Assembly (NCBI GenBank): GCA_009746045.1
Contig: RPFO01000348.1
Span: 1,158,301 to 1,222,300, forward strand
DNA: 64,000 bases
From: Mesostigma viride
Lineage: Eukaryota > Streptophyta > Mesostigmatophyceae > Mesostigmatales > Mesostigmataceae
Direction of reading: 5' to 3'
Part shown: one piece after another, positions 31,906-40,312 of the stretch
How the letters are laid out: each line of letters opens with the position of its first letter
Numbering within the stretch: position 1 is the stretch's first letter
Made by a program: the position numbers and the translations under genes
The notes under the pieces: model-generated
Database searches by the model: none
Told to the model about the DNA's origin: nothing
What the model saw: only the letters and a program-made list of their open reading frames with translations

Positions 31906-32577
31906 CGTATGACGTATATTGCGTAATAGCTGCGGAAAATTATATCAGCATGTGCCGGCGTCTTAGAAAGACGAAGCGATAGTGATATTCACAGCTGAAT
32001 TCGGTGCTCAAACGTGAAAGTTATGAGCTCCGCAGTCAGCCATGGCTACCTCGTGGCTTGTTTGCCATATATTGCGTCTGCCGTGTTCAGCCCGTCTCAC
32101 GGTGCGAGACTGAAGAAGTCTCGCGTGCAGACACGTGTGTAGTACTCCTACACACAGATCTCGAGTGATTTATCTAGTACCAAATCCGAAAGGCTTGCAT
32201 CACTCCCCGGACAGGAGAACTTTTGCGGATGACTGTAGGTGTAAGTTGGCGATGCCATGGTAACCGGAGACGTCCGTCCTATAGTCAGCAAAATTGGTGC
32301 GAGAGGTCCCCAGTTCGATTCCGGTCGGATTCATTTGCAGATTGCGTTTTTCCGCGTTTTCCGCGGCCCGGCACTGAACGCAATGGTTTTCACCTTTGCG
32401 GAGTGTCTGATCAGAATATTGCGTGGGGGTGCGCATGGGTTGCCGACGTGATATTCACGGCATGGGTTGCCGATTGTGATATTCACGGCTGAATTCGGTG
32501 CTCAAACGTGAAAGTTATGAGCTCCGCCGTCAGCCATGGCTACCTCGTGGCTCGTGGCGGATACCCATCCATCATGG
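31906..32577 (-). promoter_or_regulatory. LINE 5' region with duplicated promoter-like block
   Basis: On the minus strand, upstream of the truncated ORF1, the block GTTATGAGCTCCGC with its CGTGAAAG core occurs twice, at 31982-32060 and 32475-32557. Duplication of 5' monomers is a known LINE-1 feature. 32200-32450 holds nothing recognised apart from a tRNA B-box-like sequence. The viral element begins at 32578. Confidence 0.5.
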
Positions 32578-32708
32578 AATTAATTAATTAAGTAGCTTCC
32601 ATCATCATTCCGTCATCATTCCGTCATCGCGACTAGGAGAAGTGCACCACCCTTATGCTGGCATCTGCCACCCCTATAGTGACCCTATAGTGACCGCGGC
32701 CTAGGATG

Positions 32709-32742
32709 GGTCTCACCCTAAACCCTAAACCCTAAAACCCTA
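32709..32742 (+). repeat. Telomere-like CCCTAAA repeats in the TIR
   Basis: Four copies (one with an extra A) of CCCTAAA, the Arabidopsis/green-alga type telomere unit. The right TIR has the complementary TTTAGGG twice at about 51598-51612. Confidence 0.85.
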
Positions 32743-32856
32743 AACCACTTGCAAAAAACAGAAGTGCCCGCCTGCCACCACTGCTCACCAGGCTGTGACA
32801 TTTAGGCTGGCATCTGTCACCACCCCGGCAGTTGTGAGGGTTGGGGTGTGACAAGG

Positions 32857-33460
32857 ATGGCGAAAAATTGCACGTACTTACTCTTATATAAAGAACGCCC
32901 AATTTTTCGCCACCCTGCCACCCCTTGGCGCGGGTCATAGGAGGTGTTTGTCAAGGTGTGAGAGTGATGGCGAAAAATTGCACGTACTTACTCTTATATA
33001 AAGAACGCCCAATTTTTCGCCACCCTGCCACCCCTTGGCGCGGGTATAGGGGTGTTTGTCAAGGTGTGACAAGGATGGCGAAAAATTGCACGTACTTACT
33101 CTTATATAAAGAACGCCCAATTTTTCGCCACCCTGCCACCCCTTGGCGCGGGTCATAGGAGGTGTTTGTCAAGGTGTGAGAGGATGGCGAAAAATTGCAC
33201 GTACTTACTCTTAAGAAAAGAACGCCCAATTTTTCGCCACCCTGCCACCCCTTGGCGCGGGGTATAGGAGGTGTTTGTCAAGGTGTGAGAGTGATGGCGA
33301 AAAATTGCACGTACTTACTCTTAAGAAAAGAACGCCCAATTTTTCGCCACCTTCCCCCACTGGCCGGCGCTGAGGTGGCGTGGGTTGTTGGATGTGGCGA
33401 AAAATTGCACGTACTTACTCTTAAGAAAAGACCGCCCAATTTTTCGCCATGGCCTCGCAG
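32857..33460 (+). repeat. Six tandem ~108-bp hairpin units in left TIR
   Basis: Units start at about 32858, 32968, 33076, 33185, 33295 and 33395. Each contains TGGCGAAAAATTG and, 29 nt later, its exact complement CAATTTTTCGCCA. The loop reads CTTATATAAAGAACG in units 1-3 (outer) and CTTAAGAAAAGAACG in units 4-6 (inner; the last unit has GACCG). The last unit spacer differs. The hairpins could be binding or replication-origin sites; that is inference. Confidence 0.9.
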
Positions 33461-33582
33461 GGTGAGGGAGCCGGCGAGGGCCGCGCGGCGGGGTGTGACT
33501 CGAACCGGATGGGCCTCCGATTTGCATGGGAAGCAGTTGTCGCTGGCAACGATAACTACATGCATGGCAGAAACGCGTTCCA

Positions 33583-33964
33583 TTAAAAATATTTATTACT
33601 TATCCGCCCCTGCAGGAAAGGAGCGATTTCATCCATCGACAGGCCAGACAACGACGTGATCGAATAATCCTTCTCATCACCCCACCACGAGGGTTTATAC
33701 CTATCAAGAAACGCGTGCATGTCCGCCTTCGAAATTTCCAAGTAACCACCGCCACGGCTATTGCCCTTCGCCCCTTGGCAGAAATTCCCAGAGTCGGGCT
33801 TAACAATCTGTTTATGAGCCCGCTACATTGTGCAAAAGAAAGACTACAGCCTCGCCTGCTCGCCGTTGGTATCCAAATGTTGAGCGCATGAACCAGGCCT
33901 TGTCGGCAATTTCGCTGTCGATTTTGTTCCCTAGTGCAATCGTCTCGTCGCGCGTCAACTTCAT
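33583..33964 (-). CDS. Small viral protein(s), probably one frameshifted gene
   Basis: A 50-residue frame (33812-33964) begins MKLTRDETIALGNKIDSEIA and overlaps the stop of the helicase gene by ATGA. It stops at TAA, but the next frame continues without a start for another 75 residues (contains YLEISKADMHAFLDRYKPSW and SLSGLSMDEIAPFLQGRI) to 33583. The two pieces read as one protein of about 125 residues with a single shift near 33815. No family recognised. Confidence 0.5.
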
Positions 33965-36938
33965 TGTGAGATTGACGGATCAGCCGTCGTGATGAAGTCG
34001 ATGATAGGCGTCCCTTCTAGTAGCTTGAGCGTAATGGCCAGAGACTGTGCTAGTCCAAAACGAGAATACGCCTTCAAATCAAACAAGGACTCTGACTTCT
34101 GCAGAATCAACAGATTGTCTCTGAAATGCTCCTTGGTTCCTAGTCCCGTCAACTTCGAATATTGCCGAATGCCAGCGTACGCCTTCCTCCCCATCTCCTT
34201 GTCCAGAATTTGAGGGAGCTCGTCGTCGATGAGATCATACGGAATCATGTACAACCGGTGAACCAGTTCGTACACCGCCTTCAGACGCATTTCGTACGGT
34301 GAAAGTGGAACCGTGCCGCCGATTCTCCCCTCTAGATCCTTGTACTCCTCCTCGCTCAGAAGCACCACCTCCCTGTCCTTGTCTGGATCTTCTAGTACCG
34401 GAAGCGGAGGGGCGTCGATGTCCCCCAACTCCTCCACTGCCGACACCTCCACGCCGTAGTCCTCCGTCAGTATCTTGATGAGATTTCCCTTGTAGTGGGA
34501 CCTCGACACCGCGAGATCTTGCTGGTTCCGGCAGAAGAGACGGAACTTGGGGCAATTTCTGTCATAGATACGCGACTTGTCCGCGCTCCAGTCGCAGACT
34601 ACGTCGGCGTTGTCGAACAGCAGCTGGATGAGCGCAGTGTCCCCCGCGATCATGTTCTCGACGATCGTGCCGTAGTCCGTTGGGGCGGTTAAGAGCGAAG
34701 TATCATCTCGATAGAAGATTACCATCTCTCCCTTGACTAGATGGCGAACCCTGAAAATTTGCTGGAGGGTTGTCGTGTAGCTCGCGTAGTTATCCCCGTT
34801 GATGAACATCCCACCATGCTGTCGAATGTGTGCTCGTGTAGGAGACTCCAACCGTGATCGTTGGGCTGAAATCAAAAGTCAAGGTCAGCCCACGCAGCAT
34901 TCGCACCAACCTCCAGATCCTCTTGCTTGTCAGGCTAGTGTAAAGGCGACCATTCTTTTTCTGCTCCGTGATTTTTAATACCTCGTACGCCATGGCGGCC
35001 TCTTTTTTTCCAGACATTGGGCAGAAAATCCTCTCCCCCGCCTCTATCCTCCTCTGACACTCAGTAACAAACCTGTCCACGCAGACCTTTCGCCAGTTCT
35101 TTTCTGATGTCACGTCCACCCATCGCAGAGTCCTGTTGGTAGGGCGCCTGAAGGTGTTGCAATCCACCTCCATAGTATCCGCCGCGCGATAGGCCGCTAT
35201 GAACTCGTATACCTTTCGAGTAACGGTAGCGTCTATGCAATCACGACCTTGGACGTCTCAATGAGCCTGATGAACTTCCTCAACACCTCGCGCTTGTTAT
35301 CCACGTGGCGCTGCGAAATCGCGGTGAGGGTGTTATATATTTCGTCTAGGATGAGGAGATCGAACGGTTGGTCTGTGACGCGCAAGATGCTGTTAAGAAC
35401 GACCAGCACCCTGTCATCAGACATCATCCCTTCGGACCGCTCAGGTAGTGACGGAAATTCGGGTCACTGGACAAGAGATGGAACGCGTTGTCCTCCCACG
35501 CAATCGTCCTCCCACTCGCCCAGAGACTTGTAGTTGCGATCCTCCTCCTTGGACAGGCTGATGTTAGCAACGATGCAGCACACGCGAATACCTGGATCCC
35601 TCCTCACCGCCTCGTTGACGAGTTCACGAATCCTCTCAGATTTACCTGTCCCGCAGTTGGACTGGACGAGGAAGGTGCTCTTATGCGGTCCCCCAAATAG
35701 CGCATCCCAGCTGAATGGCTTGATTTTTCGGACGAATACGTGTGAGTGAACGGCACTTGGTCAGATCCCGGTTGCTGCATCACGGGAGGTGCGATCTCGA
35801 TCTTGCGAGCGTCTGGCGATTTCCTGTAGCAGTCATAAAAAACTTGTCCTGACGGGTATTGGAGCGTGAATGGGCCGTTCTTCTCGTGCACCTTGTTGCA
35901 TATGAGGCAGATGTGATCGTCGCATTGCTGGTACTTCACCCTCACGAGCTTGACGTCTGGAGACAACTCAATGTAGCCGCACTCGAGATAGTCACACTCC
36001 GGAGCCACCTTCTCCATCGCCGCGAGAGATGCAGAAACGTCAATGTCCTTGCCCGCCGCCTTCACCGTGCACTCGCGACGTCCGCGAACCCCTCTCCTCT
36101 TCAACGATGCCGCCCAGTCCGGGGGCGCACTCACCAATACCCCGCCCGAGACGTCGTCCGGCGAGTAGATGTTGATGAGATGGTCGAGGAAGTCACTAGA
36201 CGAGCCTTCACATGTGCGCAGAATTCCCAGAGGGTCAGTGTCCCCGAATTTGTGCATCCCGACGCATCGGAAAAGACTGTCTCTCCTGTAGACTGCTTCG
36301 TCGATCACCGTGTCCATTTCACCGAAATAGTCAGCTGGGTGGCGGCAGATCTCGTCGAATTGCTCTTGACCGTTCACTTTGAACTTCAGCAGCTCGTGCG
36401 CGTCCTCGTGAACGGGAGATGACAGGTCGAAAGACGCGCGCTTGATGAAATCGGTGAGGCCGCTGTACCAAAACACTCTCGCGTCCAGGTCGGCAAGAAC
36501 GAGACCGCGCACGACGATGTGGAAAGACGACTTGAACAAATCCTTCTTCATGCGAGACGCCGTGCTGACCTCGTAGCGAAAGTCCTTGGTTGCGATGTTC
36601 AGGACGACGCGGCAGTACTCGTCGTGAACACGGCGAAAGTGTCCCGGGTAATCGATGTTCGCCAGACGCTCGTCATCTGGGTCGACCTTGTCGTCAATGT
36701 CGACGTACGCCCACGACGGGTCGTCGGGTTGTATGACTTCATCGAGCGTGCGGCGAACGGGATGAGCAGCACACTCCGCATAGATCCGCGAAAAGTCTGC
36801 GAGGTTGCCATAATGCGCGTACTCGTTGGCGTCCTTCGTGTTTATGCCACGCGCACAAATGAAGCGATGGCCGAGAGACACCCCGGCCTCTTTTGTGGGA
36901 GCCTTCTTGTAGCGCCATTGCGTGACGACCTTGTTCAT
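33961..36938 (-). CDS. Primase-helicase: UL52-like AEP primase joined to SF2 helicase (frameshifted)
   Basis: The 5' part (35604-36938) is an archaeo-eukaryotic primase: YVDIDD (D80, D82) is the metal-binding D-x-D, SSFHIVV carries the S-x-H motif (H140), and near residues 345-395 CDDHICLICNKVHEKNG followed by VFYDCYRKS is the UL52-type zinc ribbon. The frame then shifts at about 35725 in an A-run and continues with LVQSNCGTGKSERI (Walker A, 35639-35665), LLILDEIYNTL (Walker B, ~35340), SPTITVGVSYTSTH and YTTTLQQIFRVRHL, the arrangement of origin-binding-protein type SF2 helicases. At least five one-base shifts (about 35725, 35480, 35440, 35235, 34815) break it; the second copy downstream keeps the correct frame at two of them. 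The product would prime and unwind viral DNA. Confidence 0.8.
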
Positions 36939-36997
36939 GTCTCATGGGTGGCCTCGGGTGGTGGATGGAGTAGAGCCAGCCACGGAATGTCATCGTC

Positions 36998-37004
36998 CTT
37001 TATA
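36998..37004 (-). promoter_or_regulatory. TATA box upstream of primase-helicase
   Basis: Minus strand GAGTATAAAGG, about 60 nt before the primase ATG at 36938. A similar GGGTATAAAAA precedes the recombinase gene. Confidence 0.5.
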
Positions 37005-37234
37005 CTCCCACGGTGCTTTCTAGAAGGTTCGACTGTGACGACACGACTCGGTTCAGACGACATGATAGTATATTACTTGTTTAGAAAAAAAAAAATTCAG
37101 ATTATAAAATGCCAAACCCTCGAACCTCGACCCTCGAGAAAAATGTTCCCATGGAACTTTTATATTCCCTGTATAATGCATGCAGTTTAGAATACCCTTT
37201 TCGACATTCATGAAAATTTCCCACGGGAAACTAT

Positions 37235-38497
37235 CTACTTTTTCCTCGGCCTCAGCCGACGTCCGCCAGTCTCGCCACCCTGCCTCTCGTAAACGGCTCC
37301 TGTCAGTACGTCATGGCCCATCATGTCGCCAGCCCATTTACGTTTCTTAAATGAAGCGCCCTTCAGGAAACGAGTGATGTATGCTTGTCGCGTGGCGTCG
37401 ATGCCTCCGTAAATCCGGTTGTAACGGGCGCTGTAGAGCTCGTGTTTGATCGGAATGCCAGGCTCTGATTCGAAAAGGAATTTCTGTCCAGCCTTAGCAC
37501 GGGCATCTAACGCTTTGATGAGCTTTCCGTACTTCTTCGGGATGACGACGTCATAAACTGGCATGCTGTGCTGCGTTTTGAAATTCTGGATGTAGAATCT
37601 CCTCTCGCTCGGGATGTAGCCGTTCTCGTGCGGTCCTAGCTCAGCGACCGAGTCGACGATGCGCATCTGGTCGTGATTGTAACGCGTCGGTGGTAGATCT
37701 TCACCCGAGAGATAGATCAAGCCCATGAGCGCGGCGTCGGACGTGGGATCGGCTTCGTACTCTGCTTTGGCGATCTTCTGGAGCTGTTCGTACGTGTACC
37801 TCAGCGGCTTGTTCTCGGCACGGTCAAACCGTCTGTCCAGGTCACCAACCTTCAGCTCCCTGACGCGAGCAGTGTACGCGTCCGTAACGTGACTTGGGAG
37901 CCTCTTCTCGGGCGGCATCATTCGGTTCACGCCGTTGATGACCCCGAGGAGCTGCTTCTCATTCTCCCTCCAGGCGTCGTCCTTCGAGTGCTGGGTCTTG
38001 CGCTTGGGTTCTGATGTCTCGTGCACCACGCGAAGAACACGAGCTGTGTCGGCAAGGCAATCAACGGACTCGTACTGCGAGCACCCCAGTTTGTCGAGCA
38101 GGACCCGCATCCTGCCAATGTATCCCAAAGCGGTCTTGCGAGTCGCCCCGCGCTCCTTCGATGGCCTGCCACGCTCGTGCTGCTCTGGTCGCGCTTCCGC
38201 TGCGGCGACGGCCTCGTCGAAGGTCCAGTACCGCCCTCCTCCAGCTCGCGCAGGCGATTCCTCGTGGTGCGGTGGCTCCGGCGAGGGTGGAGAGGTCGCC
38301 TGCAAGCCGATTTTTTCCGCACACTCGGGGTTATTTGCGATCCATCGATCACTGGGATTCCAGACGCCCTTCTTGACCTTGCTTTTCGCCGAGATGCAGT
38401 TCGTCTGGTCGCGGGCGATTGCTCGCCTCTTCGCCTGGGCCCGTCGCCATTGCTCGCGACGCTCCTCTACGGTCACCGTCATCTGATGACTGAACAT
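37235..38497 (-). CDS. Tyrosine recombinase (integrase)
   Basis: An intact protein of 420 residues, or 415 if the second Met is used. The N-terminal ~170 residues are basic and helical (EERREQWRRAQAKRRAIARD). The catalytic domain has an Arg in LPPTRYNHDQM, a Lys in QNFKTQHSMP, R370 in IDATRQAYITRFL, H395 in DMMGHDVLTG and Y403 in GAVYER, the R-K-(H)-R-H-Y set of tyrosine recombinases. This enzyme would integrate the element and explains the lack of a DDE integrase. It is one of few genes in the left arm without a frameshift. Gap of about 300 bp to the primase start holds only AT-rich sequence. Confidence 0.88.
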   Translation of the reverse strand: MFSHQMTVTVEERREQWRRAQAKRRAIARDQTNCISAKSKVKKGVWNPSDRWIANNPECAEKIGLQATSPPSPEPPHHEESPARAGGGRYWTFDEAVAAAEARPEQHERGRPSKERGATRKTALGYIGRMRVLLDKLGCSQYESVDCLADTARVLRVVHETSEPKRKTQHSKDDAWRENEKQLLGVINGVNRMMPPEKRLPSHVTDAYTARVRELKVGDLDRRFDRAENKPLRYTYEQLQKIAKAEYEADPTSDAALMGLIYLSGEDLPPTRYNHDQMRIVDSVAELGPHENGYIPSERRFYIQNFKTQHSMPVYDVVIPKKYGKLIKALDARAKAGQKFLFESEPGIPIKHELYSARYNRIYGGIDATRQAYITRFLKGASFKKRKWAGDMMGHDVLTGAVYERQGGETGGRRLRPRKK

Positions 38498-38843
38498 GAG
38501 ACAATTTTTTGGCTCGAGGCTTTTTATACCCTACGGGGTGGATCCTTGGGCGCCCTCGAGGCCGTTTCGGTTCGTGTCGTTTTTCCGTTTTGGAGGGTGA
38601 GCGCCCACGTGGACGCCTGCGATCGCCCACCAAGGCGAGGATGGCCAATCGGATTTCGGGGCTCATGTCGTGACAGGTGGACGGAATCGTGTCGTGGTGG
38701 CCTGCTTCTTGAAGGATCCTGACGACACGTTCTAGAGTTTTCTGCCCCAGTCGAGAACCCGAACAATATCGGAGGAGTGCTTGGGTGTCCAACACGTACT
38801 CCTTCTCGGCGCCTGCGTATCGTTTGATGGACGGAATATCCAT
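38349..38843 (-). CDS. AT-hook protein, probable DNA-binding
   Basis: Starts MDIPSIKRYAGAEKEYVLDT 23 bp after the packaging ATPase stop. Residues ~1-75 form a small folded region; residues ~75-115 are basic with two AT-hook-like cores (RPRGRSPSK, KRPRGRPRIHP) and a lysine-rich end (KKPRAKK). The frame then runs on into the recombinase gene for about 150 bp, where its composition deteriorates, so the true stop may be near 38500 and hidden by an indel. Likely binds A/T-rich viral DNA; exact role unknown. Confidence 0.6.
   Translation of the reverse strand: MDIPSIKRYAGAEKEYVLDTQALLRYCSGSRLGQKTLERVVRILQEAGHHDTIPSTCHDMSPEIRLAILALVGDRRRPRGRSPSKTEKRHEPKRPRGRPRIHPVGYKKPRAKKLSHVQSSDDGDRRGASRAMATGPGEEASNRPRPDELHLGEKQGQEGRLESQ
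38522..38528 (-). promoter_or_regulatory. TATA box upstream of recombinase
   Basis: Minus strand GGGTATAAAAAGCC lies about 25-30 nt before the first recombinase ATG, inside the 3' end of the preceding gene. Confidence 0.5.
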
Positions 38844-38865
38844 AGTATATCATGTTCAGAGAAAA

Positions 38866-39748
38866 TTATTTTATCGAGAGAAATGTATTGAAGTTTCGAC
38901 GAAACATTTTTTTCGGGTCGCGCTGGTCGAAGTCGACAGCGAAGAAGTCGTGAGGATCGTCCTTGACGGCGTGGTCCCATAGCGCGAGAAACTCGTCCGG
39001 CGCCACAGCCCCCGCGCTCTCTTCCGCGATCTGTCGCGCGGCTCGATGGTCCTTCGTTCTGAACAGCGCAAGAAACGATATATTCGCTCGCACTGCTCGT
39101 GGTACGCCACCGCTTGTGTACGCCTGTGTCAGGAAAATCATGCTCGTGAGGAAGTGTCTGTGTTTGAACGCGAAAGCCGCAACAGCGTTTTTGCTAGAGC
39201 TCTGATAGAGGGCACTGCCTTGCATGTCGTCTATCAGAATGAGCGACGAAGGAGGACCGTGCTCGAACCTTGTCGCAGGTTTATCCCAGTTCATTGCATC
39301 AAGGCGTAGGTACATGGAGAGGTCCATGAGTTCTGCGTTTTTTTCCCATCCACGTATTCGCGTTTGAACGTTTCCCAGACCTTGAGATCGTCCTTGTACC
39401 TCTCGTATTCGTGGAGGTCAGACTTTATATGATCTATCATCCCATCGAATGCCAGGTTAGAGTAGACTTCCATCGTCATAGCTGGTTCCGGGAGCTCATT
39501 GTATTTTGGCTCCGTGTGGGCACTCCCTGAAATGAGGTACAGCTTGTCGAATGAGTTTTAGCAAAGTAAGCCTTCGCCATGTTGACTGCCGATGTAGTTT
39601 TCCCAGACCGTCGAGCTCCGCAGAAGTTTGCGATGAAATGAAGACTCGGCATATTCGGTGGAGCAGGACGCTGTGGGGCGTATCGTTGCTTGATGTCTTT
39701 GTTCTCAAGTGAATGAATTCGTCGCTCTTCGATGATAGCCATTATCAT
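38866..39748 (-). CDS. A32-like (FtsK/HerA) DNA-packaging ATPase, frameshifted
   Basis: Three open pieces in three frames make one protein of about 290 residues. Piece 1 (39476-39748) has FIANFCGARRSGKTTSAVNM, Walker A. Piece 2 (39291-39479) has AFDGMIDHIKSDLHEYERYK. Piece 3 (38866-39327) has SLILIDDMQGSAL (Walker B with adjacent acid), then SMIFLTQAYTSGGVPRAVRA, the sensor strand with the Gln/Thr typical of viral packaging ATPases, and ends NFNTFLSIK. The shifts lie near 39545, 39480 and 39335. The family pumps genomes into capsids in PLVs, virophages and large DNA viruses. Confidence 0.82.
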
Positions 39749-39760
39749 TCTGAAGACATT

Positions 39761-40288
39761 TTAATCGTCCAGACTAGCAAGGAGAGACGCGCGGATGGCG
39801 GCCATGCGCATCTCGTATGGCGTCATCGCGACAGGTGGCGGTGGTGGAGGTGGGAGCTGTCGGGTCTTGATCGGGGGTGGCGGAGAGTCCGGCTCTGTCT
39901 CCTTGGGCTTTCGACCCCGTCTTGGTTTTGGCGTGTCGGCGGGGGTTGAGGCGACTGAATCTTCAGCGAGAAGGCGTTCAATCCGCGATTTGTTGCGGGC
40001 TTCTTGCAGCTCGAGTTCGACTAGCCTTTGCCGCTGAATCTCCAATTCCTTTGCAAGGACCTTTCGTTTCGTTATCTCTGCCTCCTTTTCCTCGTTTCGT
40101 CTCTTCTCCCTCTCGGCTTTTGCGCGTTGCTGGTAAACCCTCATTTTGTCGCGAAGGGCTTTTTTCTGTTCATCATTCAGCGGTTGTCCCTTTCGAATTG
40201 TCTTGACCAGGTCAACCTGCTCTTCCCGCGTCTCGGCGAAGGTTTCGTCTTGGTAGCTCGTTGGGGTCTCTGAAGCCTCAGAGGCCAT
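39761..40288 (-). CDS. Coiled-coil protein with AT hook and proline-rich tail
   Basis: 175 residues, intact. Residues ~35-105 form a highly charged coiled coil (RVYQQRAKAEREKRRNEEKE, ELEIQRQRLVELELQEARNK). Residues ~120-130 contain PRRGRKPKE, an AT-hook core. Then eight prolines and the short helix TPYEMRMAAIRASLLASL. The TPYEMR motif echoes SPYEMRLKAV in the helicase C-terminal part, so the two may share a docking motif. It is the first gene of the leftward arm. Function unknown. Confidence 0.7.
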   Translation of the reverse strand: MASEASETPTSYQDETFAETREEQVDLVKTIRKGQPLNDEQKKALRDKMRVYQQRAKAEREKRRNEEKEAEITKRKVLAKELEIQRQRLVELELQEARNKSRIERLLAEDSVASTPADTPKPRRGRKPKETEPDSPPPPIKTRQLPPPPPPPVAMTPYEMRMAAIRASLLASLDD

Positions 40289-40312
40289 GTTTATATTCTA
40301 GGTAGATAATAA
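40289..40312. promoter_or_regulatory. 24-bp divergent intergenic spacer
   Basis: Only 24 bp (TTTATATTCTAGGTAGATAA and four more) separate the leftward coiled-coil gene (ATG at 40288) and the rightward structural gene (ATG at 40313). It is AT-rich with TATATT on one strand. Either the core promoter for both arms is this short or promoter elements extend into the coding ends. Confidence 0.6.

Larger units (their letters stand above)
32578..33498 (+). repeat. Left terminal inverted repeat
   Basis: Starts AATTAATTAATTAAGTAGCT and reads inward through a CCTATAGTGACC duplication, telomere-like repeats and six ~108-bp units, ending near GCGCGGCGGGGTGTG. It is the reverse complement of 50846-51749 with few differences; the main one is the number of CCCTAAA copies (four left, two right). 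Confidence 0.92.

Noticed and set aside
32285-32345. tRNA-like B box (AGTTCGATTCC)
   Set aside because: The T-stem has mismatches and no matching D-arm, anticodon arm or acceptor stem could be built; at most a decayed SINE or tRNA relic.
32709-32742. True telomere or chromosome end
   Set aside because: Only four repeats, inside a TIR with sequence continuing on both sides.
32857-33460. CRISPR-like appearance of the repeat-spacer pattern in the TIR
   Set aside because: The whole ~108-bp unit is repeated including the 'spacers', it occurs mirrored in both TIRs, and there are no cas genes; eukaryotic context.
35859-37190. Long plus-strand frames opposite the primase
   Set aside because: Arg/Val-rich shadows of the primase coding strand without any motif.
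37927-38722. Several overlapping frames opposite and within the recombinase N-terminus
   Set aside because: High GC makes many frames open; only the minus-strand frame has catalytic residues and a plausible promoter.
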